Shown here: piece by piece, positions 1-7,700 of the stretch
How the letters are laid out: every line of letters begins with the position of its first letter
How positions within the stretch are numbered: the first letter of the stretch is position 1
Assembly: GCA_021443045.1 (NCBI GenBank)
Contig: JABUUT010000029.1
Coordinates: 29,707 to 44,080, forward strand
Reading direction: 5' to 3'
Length of the DNA stretch: 14,374 nt
DNA from: Fibrobacteraceae bacterium
GTDB taxonomy: Bacteria > Fibrobacterota > Fibrobacteria > Fibrobacterales > Fibrobacteraceae
Position numbers and translations under genes: made by a program
The notes under the pieces: generated by a model
Databases searched by the model: none
What the model saw: the letters and a program-made list of their open reading frames with translations, nothing else
What the model was told of the DNA's origin: nothing

Positions 1-425
1 CTTTCGACCTCTACGCATGTCTGGCAAATTTCTTGACCGTAGGCTCCTGCGTTCATGTACACCGCGCCGCCTAAGGTTCCGGGGATTCCTGCTAATTTGT
101 GTATGCCGGAGTATCCTTTTTGAAGCGTCTTTCGGGCAAGTGCAGAAAGCGGCGCGGCGGCCCCTACTTTTACCCATCCACCTTCTGTGAATTCCACGTT
201 TGAAAAAAACTTCCCTAGGGTGATAATCACGCCTTCGTAGCCCTTGTCGCCCACCAAAAGATTTGTTCCATTGCCCAGTACAAAATAGGGAAGTCCTTTG
301 CTCTTGGCAAAGCGAAAAGCCTCAGTCAAATCCTCATTGTTTTCGACTTTTACAAAATAACGAGCTGGGCCCCCCACTTTAAAGGAGGTATGAGCACTCA
401 TTCTTTCGTTTTCAAGGACATTCAT
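1..425 (-). CDS. murB: UDP-N-acetylenolpyruvoylglucosamine reductase MurB (5' part, runs off window)
   Basis: MurB is the cytoplasmic FAD enzyme that reduces UDP-GlcNAc-enolpyruvate to UDP-MurNAc with NADPH in peptidoglycan precursor synthesis. The first 141 codons are present; the C-terminal part, including the substrate-binding domain, lies outside the window. Seen in the translation: HTSFKVGGPARYF at residues 12-24 (the family's conserved N-terminal T-x-x-x-GGPA region), LGNGTNLLV at 50-58 (FAD-binding loop), and GIPGTLGGAVYMNAGAYG at 113-130 (second FAD-binding signature, with the Tyr-Met-Asn-Ala-Gly-Ala-Tyr form typical of many bacteria). The ATG at 425 is chosen because it places the first motif at the usual distance from the N-terminus; an internal ATG at 401 would leave very little before it. 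No convincing Shine-Dalgarno sequence precedes the start. The gene is divergent from the primase-like gene, with only 25 bp between start codons. Confidence 0.95.
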   Translation of the reverse strand, partial: MNVLENERMSAHTSFKVGGPARYFVKVENNEDLTEAFRFAKSKGLPYFVLGNGTNLLVGDKGYEGVIITLGKFFSNVEFTEGGWVKVGAAAPLSALARKTLQKGYSGIHKLAGIPGTLGGAVYMNAGAYGQEICQTCVEVE

Positions 426-441
426 GGTTCAAATTTAATAG

Positions 442-470
442 ATTATTGGTGTGACTAGTGAAGAACTCAA
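442..470 (-). promoter_or_regulatory. Candidate murB promoter
   Basis: Read on the minus strand there is TTGAGT (465-470), a 17-nt spacer, and AATAAT (442-447), a 4/6 and 5/6 match to the sigma-70 consensus. Transcription would begin near 435 and give a very short murB leader. The -35 box and most of the spacer lie inside the first codons of the divergent primase-like gene. This is a sequence match only. Confidence 0.4.
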
Positions 471-1539
471 GCAATTTAAGGCTTCCATTTCTATAACCGC
501 AGTGGCCAAGGCACTGGGGAAAGAGGTGGTGCGTGGAAAATGCAAATGTTTTTTTCCAAACCGCCATGTTCATGGCGACCGCACGCCCTCTGTTTCTATT
601 TCTGAGGAACGGGGTACTTTTCGTTGCTGGGTTTGTGACGATGTGCGAGGCGATGTAATAGAGCTGGTGAAGTTGGAGCGAAATTGCTCCTTTATGGATG
701 CGGTGGCGTGGCTTCAAAATGAGTATGGCTTTTTGGCTCCTAAGGAAAATTTACGGGATCGGGTAGATGGTTCAAAACGCTTAGTCCCACAAAATTTTGA
801 AGAGGTCTTTCGTCGCAAAGAACAGACAAAGGAAGAACTGGTTCCCGAAGAAGAACGCAAAAAAATCATCCTAAATTTTTTAAAGAAACTAAGCCCCGTA
901 GACGATACCGCTGCAGTTTCATATTTGGCAAAGCGGCGTATTTACAAACCGGTATGGGATAAAATGCTTTTGCGTGTTATAAAGGATTACGATGGCCTAA
1001 ATAGATGCCTTAAGGAAGAATATAGTTTGGATGTGCTTAAGTATGTAGGGCTCTTTAATGACAAGGGCAACTTGCGTTATTATAAACACCCCCTGATTTT
1101 TCCTTACCTGGATTCCAAGAACAGGGCTTTTTACTTTCAGGCCAGGGCCATAGACAGTTCTGTGGTTCCTAAAGAATTGAATTTGACGGGCTTGGTTCCA
1201 TACCCCTACAATGTAAGCTTGCTGAACGAAAAACATGGTTGGGTGTACCTTTGTGAAGGTGTTATAGACACCCTTACTTTTGTGGGGCGGAATATACCAG
1301 CCATTGGTATTCCTGGTGTGCGGTCTTTTAAAATGGAGTGGTTGCCATTATTTAAAAATAAGAATGTGGTGCTTTGTTTAGACAAAGATGAAGCGGGGTA
1401 TAGGGCTACCGAATATTTGAAAGGCGTTTTTGAACAAGCAGGCATTCAATGTATAACCTTGGGTGCTGGCCTCGAAAATTTATCCTCATCCATAAAGGAT
1501 GGTCAAGACATTAATGATTGGTTTGGAGGTCGCAAGTAA
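451..1539 (+). CDS. Stand-alone CHC2 zinc-finger / TOPRIM primase-like protein
   Basis: This 362-residue protein has the two hallmark parts of bacterial DnaG-type primases. Residues 31-73 are a CHC2 zinc-ribbon-like region: C31/C33, H39 or H41, then C59-x2-C62, followed by RGDVIELV, which matches the DnaG pattern ending in GGDVI. A TOPRIM fold occupies about 260-340, with the conserved glutamate E269 in CEGVID and the metal-binding D311-x-D313 in DKDEAG. DnaG is normally near 600 residues; this protein ends shortly after TOPRIM with DGQDINDWF and lacks the C-terminal helicase-binding domain. It therefore resembles mobile-element or accessory primases more than the replicative enzyme, and its role is inferred. 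The start is GTG at 451: an in-frame TAG at 439-441 rules out anything longer, and no Shine-Dalgarno is visible. It is divergent from murB and convergent with the sigma-factor gene, with 12 bp between their stops. Confidence 0.85.
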   Translation: MTSEELKQFKASISITAVAKALGKEVVRGKCKCFFPNRHVHGDRTPSVSISEERGTFRCWVCDDVRGDVIELVKLERNCSFMDAVAWLQNEYGFLAPKENLRDRVDGSKRLVPQNFEEVFRRKEQTKEELVPEEERKKIILNFLKKLSPVDDTAAVSYLAKRRIYKPVWDKMLLRVIKDYDGLNRCLKEEYSLDVLKYVGLFNDKGNLRYYKHPLIFPYLDSKNRAFYFQARAIDSSVVPKELNLTGLVPYPYNVSLLNEKHGWVYLCEGVIDTLTFVGRNIPAIGIPGVRSFKMEWLPLFKNKNVVLCLDKDEAGYRATEYLKGVFEQAGIQCITLGAGLENLSSSIKDGQDINDWFGGRK

Positions 1540-1551
1540 AGTGGAGTGACT

Positions 1552-2262
1552 TTAGAGATACTTGCTTAGCATTTTTAGGGCTTCTTTCTCTAATTGTCTA
1601 GTTCTTTCCCGAGAAAGCCCACATCGTCTGCCAACGGCTTCTAAAGAAGGTGTTTTTTCTTCTCTGCTAAAATAATGTTGTTGGATAATCTCTTGTTTTA
1701 CATCGGCAAGGCTATTGACGCATTGGTGCAGATACTGCTCTAACTGTTTGCGAATCAGGTCTTCTTCTGGGTTTGGTTCCTGGCTTACCGGTTCGGTGTC
1801 TTCTGGGCCCACTGGCAACTGCTTAAGTTCGTTTTCTACCAGGTGGCTCATGTATTTGCGTATCCAAACGTAGGAATAGCTTTCAAATGGAACGGAGAAT
1901 GCGATTTCGTAGGTGTCAATGGCTCGAAGCAACCCTTGAAAGCCCTCTTGAATAAAGTCTTGGCGCTCTACGTTGTCGTGACTGTACTTGCGGGCTATTT
2001 GCTTTACCAGGTATAGGTAGCTTTCGGCAATGCTGTTTCGGGTGTCTTCCCATTCGGTTAGCATGTTTTTGAGCGTGGACTGCATTTTGCATTGGGCGTT
2101 TGTTTCGAATTTTTGAAAGAGAAGAAAGCGGATGTGTGCCTGAAACTGTTCTTTGGTGTTGAGAGTAAATTTTTCTGGAAGGGTCGATGTTAGATAAGAA
2201 GCAATTTCAAGAATTTCTTCCTTTATCCGTTTTAGATCTTTAAATGTAGGTAAAGCCTTCAT
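1552..2262 (-). CDS. Sigma-70 family RNA polymerase sigma factor lacking region 3
   Basis: A 236-residue sigma factor that would direct RNA polymerase to a promoter subset. Region 2 lies at about 75-140: NSIAESYLYLVKQIARKY, then QDFIQEGFQGLLRAID (region 2.2, core binding) and YSYVWIRKYM (129-138, region 2.3/2.4, -10 melting and recognition). Region 4 is at about 185-236, with the helix-turn-helix SLEAVGRRCGLSRERTRQLEKEALKML that contacts the -35 box. Between them is only an acidic, Pro-rich linker of about 45 residues and no recognisable region 3. Residues 1-70 are a helical N-terminal extension, not a typical region 1.1. The region 2.2 sequence resembles primary/group 2-3 sigma factors rather than ECF factors. 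The ATG at 2262 is preferred over an in-frame ATG at 2370, because the 36 extra codons are AT-rich and look like the divergent intergenic region. No Shine-Dalgarno is obvious. No anti-sigma gene is adjacent. Confidence 0.88.
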   Translation of the reverse strand: MKALPTFKDLKRIKEEILEIASYLTSTLPEKFTLNTKEQFQAHIRFLLFQKFETNAQCKMQSTLKNMLTEWEDTRNSIAESYLYLVKQIARKYSHDNVERQDFIQEGFQGLLRAIDTYEIAFSVPFESYSYVWIRKYMSHLVENELKQLPVGPEDTEPVSQEPNPEEDLIRKQLEQYLHQCVNSLADVKQEIIQQHYFSREEKTPSLEAVGRRCGLSRERTRQLEKEALKMLSKYL

Positions 2263-2352
2263 ATTTAAAATATGCTTATTTTTATTGTAAAAAGGTACAA
2301 AGCCAATGTAAAAAACATTTAAAACACCTTTTTTTATACAGATATATGTCAA

Positions 2353-3312
2353 ATGTATAGAAGGATTCATGTTTTTTTATGTATCTTAATGCCGATGCGT
2401 TTGGCAACAATAAAAGAAAAGTGGAATTGGCTAAAAAACAGCCTCTTTGGAAAAACGGTCAAGTGGACTTACAGAAGCTTGAATTTTATACTCCGTTGTA
2501 TTCTTCTTGTGGCCATTATTTATTCGACGCTCTTTACGGTTGCTGCCACCTATGCTTTGTACAAGGGGGGTATGTACGCTTATGGGCTATACTCCAGCGT
2601 AGAAAGTTTAAAGAATTCCCAGCCCAAAATGAGCAAGTACATGGAAGCGCTGGTGGATTCTAACCCCAATGTGGTGCTGCACCATACCTATGTTCCTTTG
2701 GATTCTATTAATATTAATTTGCGCAAGGCCGTTATTGCAAGTGAAGATGCTGGTTTTTATTTTCATCCTGGGTTTGATGTGTATGCCATTGCAGAAGCTT
2801 TGAATGCCAACCGAATTTCGGGAAAAACCAAATTTGGTGGCTCCACCCTAACCCAGCAGTTGGCTAAGAATATGTTTTTAAGTAGTGAACGCTCTTGGGA
2901 ACGAAAGTTCAAGGAACTGGCCTATGCGCTTTTGATGGAACATGAATTGGGCAAAGACCGCATTCTGGAACTTTATTTGAACTATGCCCAGTGGGGTAAA
3001 GACATTTTTGGTTGCCAGGAGGCTTGCAAGGCGTACTACAAAAAAAGTTGTTCCAAGCTGAGCGTGGACCAGGCCATTAATTTGGCTGCCATGCTGGCAA
3101 GCCCAGGAAAGCACCACCCCAATATGCGGGAAAGCCGCTTTATGCAGCAGCGTCGGGCTGTAATTTATCAGAACATGTTCCCCAAAAAAGACAGCCTTTT
3201 GGTGGATTCGCTACGAAATTTGATGGCTCCCCTCAGTTCCAGTTCCAAGGATATGCCTTTTTTGCCAAGCAGTTCTGGTTCAAGTGCTAAAAAGAAACCG
3301 GCAAAGAAATAA
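2353..3312 (+). CDS. mtgA: Monofunctional biosynthetic peptidoglycan glycosyltransferase (GT51)
   Basis: Polymerises lipid II into glycan strands on the periplasmic face of the inner membrane. It has a single N-terminal membrane anchor (about 49-69, ILLVAIIYSTLFTVAA) and one GT51 domain (about 110-265). All five GT51 motifs are visible: ASEDAGFYFHPG with catalytic Glu E131; GGSTLTQQLAKN at 162-173; RKFKE with the second Glu E188; KDRILELYLN; and AYYKKSCSKLSVDQAINLAAML. E131 and E188 are 57 residues apart, as expected for the family. No transpeptidase domain follows, so this is not a class A PBP. The protein ends in a Ser-rich then Lys-rich tail (SSSGSSAKKKPAKK), probably disordered. The start is uncertain: ATG at 2353 is the longest option, while ATGs at 2389 and 2395 keep the whole anchor and domain. 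None has a well-placed Shine-Dalgarno. The gene is divergent from the sigma factor. Confidence 0.92.
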   Translation: MYRRIHVFLCILMPMRLATIKEKWNWLKNSLFGKTVKWTYRSLNFILRCILLVAIIYSTLFTVAATYALYKGGMYAYGLYSSVESLKNSQPKMSKYMEALVDSNPNVVLHHTYVPLDSININLRKAVIASEDAGFYFHPGFDVYAIAEALNANRISGKTKFGGSTLTQQLAKNMFLSSERSWERKFKELAYALLMEHELGKDRILELYLNYAQWGKDIFGCQEACKAYYKKSCSKLSVDQAINLAAMLASPGKHHPNMRESRFMQQRRAVIYQNMFPKKDSLLVDSLRNLMAPLSSSSKDMPFLPSSSGSSAKKKPAKK

Positions 3313-3364
3313 CCCCACTGATGGCTAATAGCTGAAAGCAGAGTACTTAAAAAATTAGGGCTTT

Positions 3365-4615
3365 CTATAGGGGTTGCCCTAGAACGCGATTAACTTCGTC
3401 TTCTGTTACAATTCCCTGTTTTACAAGGGTTAATGCATTTTGCCTTAATGAACCATCGGTGTAGTTTCCGTTGGGCAAAAGAAGTTCCGAAACGGCGGTG
3501 CGGCCCCCATTTTGCTTGCGCAAAAGTCGTTGGGCCATAATGCCAAGCAGCGATTCCTGTATCCATTTTTTGTTGAGGCCTAAATCTTCCAGGCGGCTAA
3601 AGGTGGCTTGGGCGCTATTGGTGTGAAGGGTGGCAAGTACAAGGTGGCCTGTTTGTGCGGCTCTCAAGGCTATGTTTGCCGTTTCACTGTCTCGAATTTC
3701 ACCAATGAGGATCACGTCGGGATCCTGCCGAAGAATAGAACGAAGGGCTTCGGCAAATGTTATTCCACATTTCTCGTTAACTTGTACTTGATTTGCTCCA
3801 AATAGTTCGTATTCCACAGGGTCTTCGATGGTGGTCACGTTTATTTTGTGGCGCAGAATTTCCCGAAGGCCGGCGTAGAGTGTGGTGGTTTTGCCGCTAC
3901 CTGTAGGCCCTGTAATAAGAAGAAGACCCTGGGGGCTGGAGAAAATTTTACGTAGTTGTTGTAATAGCATTGGGGTAAAATGAAGGTCGTCTAGGGTTTG
4001 TTCCTCGGGAAGTATGGGTAAAAGACGGAGCACACATTTTTCTCCACCTCTTACGGGAAGGGTGCTTAGGCGTACATTGGCTTGGTGGCATAAGCCTTGG
4101 TAACTGAGTCTGCCGTCGTGGGGCACTCTTCGGTCGGTAATGTCTACATTGGCTAATATCTTTAGGCGTATCAGCACTGGCTCCGCTAGCCACAAAGGGA
4201 GCGTTTGGTAGTCACAAAGTTCACCATCAATGCGGAGCCGTATGCGGAACTGATTGGAGGTGGGTTCCAAATGAATGTCGGTGGCATTTTTGTTTAGAGC
4301 GGTTTCAAAGAGGGCTTCTACAAGGTTGATGATTGGCTCCGACTCCCAAGAAGAAGTCTGTTCACCTTGCTTGGGCATGTTGGTAAAAATAGATTCTGGA
4401 CTTAGGTGGGCTTGGCTTTGCAAAAGTTGCCGAATTTGAATGGGGGTACTTTGATGGGGTATAACCCGTTTTCGATTTTCTACCCGAATTTTTTCAAATA
4501 GCAGTTCATTGTACATATCGGTGGTGGCCACAGATAGTCCGTTTTTTACCCCATTTTTATTGTACGGCATTACGGCAACGCCGTGTGCCTTTCCCCAAAG
4601 AATAGATGTTGTCAT
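3365..4615 (-). CDS. GspE/PilB-family secretion or pilus assembly ATPase
   Basis: A hexameric cytoplasmic ATPase of the type II secretion / type IV pilus superfamily, which powers pilin assembly or extraction at the inner membrane. Numbered from the ATG at 4615 (416 residues), it has a short N-terminal domain, then ATDIHLEP and FRIRLRIDGELCDY of the N2 domain. Walker A is GPTGSGKTT with K242. The Asp box is TTIEDPVEYEL. Walker B is DPDVILIGEIRDSETA, and the His box is TGHLVLATLHTNSA. The zinc-binding tetracysteine loop usual in GspE and PilB is missing: AQRLLRK joins almost directly to GGRTAVSELLL. No other secretin, pilin or inner-membrane platform gene is in the window, so the partner system cannot be named; GspE, PilB and MshE-type roles are all possible. 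A TTG at 4630 would add five residues and is less likely. The gene starts just downstream of the efflux-operon terminator and converges with mtgA. Confidence 0.88.
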   Translation of the reverse strand: MTTSILWGKAHGVAVMPYNKNGVKNGLSVATTDMYNELLFEKIRVENRKRVIPHQSTPIQIRQLLQSQAHLSPESIFTNMPKQGEQTSSWESEPIINLVEALFETALNKNATDIHLEPTSNQFRIRLRIDGELCDYQTLPLWLAEPVLIRLKILANVDITDRRVPHDGRLSYQGLCHQANVRLSTLPVRGGEKCVLRLLPILPEEQTLDDLHFTPMLLQQLRKIFSSPQGLLLITGPTGSGKTTTLYAGLREILRHKINVTTIEDPVEYELFGANQVQVNEKCGITFAEALRSILRQDPDVILIGEIRDSETANIALRAAQTGHLVLATLHTNSAQATFSRLEDLGLNKKWIQESLLGIMAQRLLRKQNGGRTAVSELLLPNGNYTDGSLRQNALTLVKQGIVTEDEVNRVLGQPL

Positions 4616-4641
4616 AAGGGTAAAATACAAAAAAGATTATT

Positions 4642-4681
4642 AAAAAAAGAGCCTGCTCTGTTTATTTACAGGCAAGCTCTT
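4642..4681 (-). terminator. Strong intrinsic terminator of the efflux operon
   Basis: On the minus strand, about 20 bp after the permease stop, a long stem forms. AAGAGC pairs with GCTCTT (4676-4681 with 4647-4652) and continues with TTGC/AGCA-type pairs (one G-T) and CTGT/ACAG. The total is about 14 bp with one bulged A and the six-base loop AAATAA, followed by a run of seven T. It separates the efflux operon from the ATPase gene that begins at 4615. Confidence 0.88.
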
Positions 4682-4703
4682 AAAAATTCTTATTCGTTAA
4701 AGG

Positions 4704-7700
4704 CTAAGCTTTGGCAGAAAACCTAGATTGAAGCTTGGCTTTTGCTTTTTTAGCCTTGCCAAAGATGGCGTTAGGCAGCCAGAAGAAAGTGGGAACAAGA
4801 TACATGGTGAGGATTGCCGACACCAAAAGGCCGCCCACAGAGGCAATACCCATAGGCTGGGTCATGGCGGCCACGTCACCACCCATGGCAAATGCCAGCG
4901 GGAGCTGTGCCACCACTGAAGCGAATGTGGCAAGGGCTATGGCTTGGAACTTTTCCTTTGCTGCGGTCATCACTGCTGAACGCCGCCCCATGGCACCGCT
5001 TCGGAGCAGTCGGTTGGCTTCATCCAGGAGCAAGATGGCGTTGTTCACCACCACACCAATGAGCATCACAATAGCCATAAAGGCAATCATGGAAAGGGCC
5101 TTGCCGGTGAACACTAGCGAGAGTAGCACGCCGATGGCACCCATGGGGATGGTGGTCATGATGATGAATGGCTGTGCAAAGCTTTCAAGCAAAGCGATGA
5201 GCAGAATATAGGTGAGAAGGATGGCCATGAGAATAGCTGCTATGAATTCCTCCACCATGTCGTTTTGCATATCGGCGTTACCGCCGAATCCATAAGAAAC
5301 ACCTTCGGGGAGTTCGTCCTTCATTTCTTTGGTGAGTTCAGTGAGCTTGCCCATGATTTCACCGGTGGTGTGGCCAGGAATCAGGTTCATGGAAACGTCT
5401 ACACGGGTGCGCTTGCGCTTTCGGTCAATACGGGTGGGGCCTGCGCCGTCTTCGATTTCAAAGAGCTCACTTGCGTTCACGTAACCCTTTGGAGTCATCA
5501 TGGGCAGGTTTTCAATGTCGCTGTGGCTTAGGCGGTCCTTTTCTTCCATGCGCACATACACATCGTATTCTTCACCATTTTCGGTAAAGGTTCCTGCCTC
5601 GTAGCCGCTAACAGCAATGTAGTTGTAGGCTGCAAGGGTAGATAAGGTTACGCCGTAGTCAGCCATGGCATCGCGTTTGGGAATCATGCGAATTTCGGGC
5701 TTACCGGCTTCGTAGCTGGACTTTACTTCAACCACGCCGGCAATTTTTTCGGGCACGCGCATCTTCAAAATGTCGGCAGCCTTGCGAACAGAATCGGGGT
5801 AGAGGCCGCTCACTTCAAGCACCACGTCTCCTGCGGAGTTGTTGTTCATTTCGGAAGCGGAGGTACTCTTAATGGAAATGTAGGCGTCGGGGATGTTTGC
5901 CAGATAGGGGCGCAGTGAGTCCACAATCTGGTCGGTGCTGCGGTTGCGGCCTTTACCGCGCTTGAACATCTTGACACGGATGGTTGCCTGGTTCACCGTG
6001 GTCATGCCGTTGCTTCCGCCGATGGTCACGTTGTAGCGTTCCATGTCGGGCAAATCCTTGATGCGGCTTTCGATAATCTTTGCAATGCTGTCGGTGGTTT
6101 CGACGTTGGTACCCACAGGCATTTCAAGCTTAATGCTCATCATGCCTTGGTCTTGTCTTGGCGAAAGTTCAACAGTGAGGAAGTTCTTGGCCATGAATGC
6201 TACAAAGAGGAGCATTCCGACAAGGGCTGCCACCTGGAAAAGTACACCTGGAATAGAAAGGCAGAAACTGAGTGTCTTGAGATAGACAAAGCGTATCCCA
6301 TTGAGCATCTTGGGGAACACGCCAGTGATGCGTTCCACAAGGCCTTTCTTGTCTTCGATGATGTTGCCGTTTTCGTCTTTCTTCTTACCTTTGAAGAGGT
6401 AGGCGGCCATGAGCGGGGTCAAAGTAAATGTCATGATGAGGGACACCACGGTGGCAAACACCATGGTCATACCGTATGTCTTGAAGAAAATACCCACGAT
6501 GGATTTCATGAAGGCAATAGGCACGAACACGCAGACGTTTGTAAGGGTAGATGCCATGATGGCCACGAGAATTTCACTGGTGCCCTTGTAGGCCGCTTCC
6601 TTGGGGTCCAAACCTTCCATCAGTTTAACGTTGATGTTTTCGAGCACCACGATGGAGTTGGTCACCAAAAGGCCCACGGCAGAAGACAGTGCCATGAGGC
6701 TCATCATGTTGATGCCAAAGCCTGCAAAATACATGAAGGTAAAGGCACCAATCACAGAGGTGGGCATGGTGAGGGCTGCAATGAGCATGGTGGAGAGCTT
6801 GCCCAAGAAGAGGAGCAGCAATATAGAGGTAAGGACAATAGCGATGATGATGTTCTGGATCACGTTCTGGATGGATTCGTTCACGGCTTCGGAACGGTCG
6901 TACACCAGGTGCAGTTCAAAACCTTCAGGGAGTGTCTTGTTGATTTCGTGCATGCGTTTGAGCACGCCCTGGGCCACATCCACCACGTTGGCGTCGGAGC
7001 GTTTCTTGATATCCAACGAAACGGAGTTGATGCCGTTGTAGCGAGACATGGAAGAAACGGTTTCGATGGTATCTACTACGCGGGCTACTTCCGAAAGTTT
7101 AATCACGCCCTTAGCCGTAGGCAAATCCATGTCGCGGATTTCATCGAGAGTCTGGAACTTACCGGCGGTACGCACGGAGGTGTTCTTGTGCTTTCCTTTT
7201 ACTTCACCCACCGGGTTGTTCACGTTGGAAATTTGGTACATGCCCAGCAATGTTTGAATGTCCACATTGCGGTCCAGCATTTTATCTTTATCCACGTTAA
7301 TGGAAATCTGGCGTGTGGTACCACCGAAAATATCTACGCTAGCCACACCGGAAACAGATGTGAAGAGGGGTTCAATGTCGTCTTCCACCTTCTGGCGAAG
7401 TTCCGTTGCGTTTACGGGGCCGGTAAAAGAAATGGACATGATGGCGGAAGCGTTAATATCCACCTTGGCAATGATAGGGGCCTGCACCGCATCGGGGAAG
7501 TCTGCGGCCACCTGTTCCACCTTGGCACGCACGTCGTTTGCAGCCACGTCCACGTTGATGCCCATGTTGAACATGGCCACAATCACGCCGTAGTTTTCAA
7601 GGCATATTGACTGCACATAGTCAATACCGTCCACCAGTTCCACCTGGTCTTCAATAGGCTTTACGATGGTAGTCTCGATTTCCTCGGGGTTGGCACCGGC

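Noticed and set aside
1540..1551. Terminator between the convergent primase-like and sigma genes
   Set aside because: Only 12 bp separates the stops and no hairpin with a T run is visible.
2263..2370. A 36-codon N-terminal extension of the sigma factor
   Set aside because: AT-rich and unlike the family; better read as the divergent intergenic region, with translation from the ATG at 2262.
3313..3364. Terminator between the convergent mtgA and ATPase genes
   Set aside because: AGGGC/GCCCT arms exist near 3356-3382, but they reach into the ATPase coding end, have a large loop and no T run.
4735..5211. Plus-strand open frame of 158 codons
   Set aside because: Antisense to the well-conserved C-terminal membrane part of the permease; the Ala/Met/Ser-rich composition is typical of a shadow frame.
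6147..7610. A 487-codon plus-strand open frame opposite the RND permease
   Set aside because: It is His/Gly/Val-rich with no motif and lies wholly antisense to a convincing 1047-residue permease. Codon bias of the real gene explains the long open frame.
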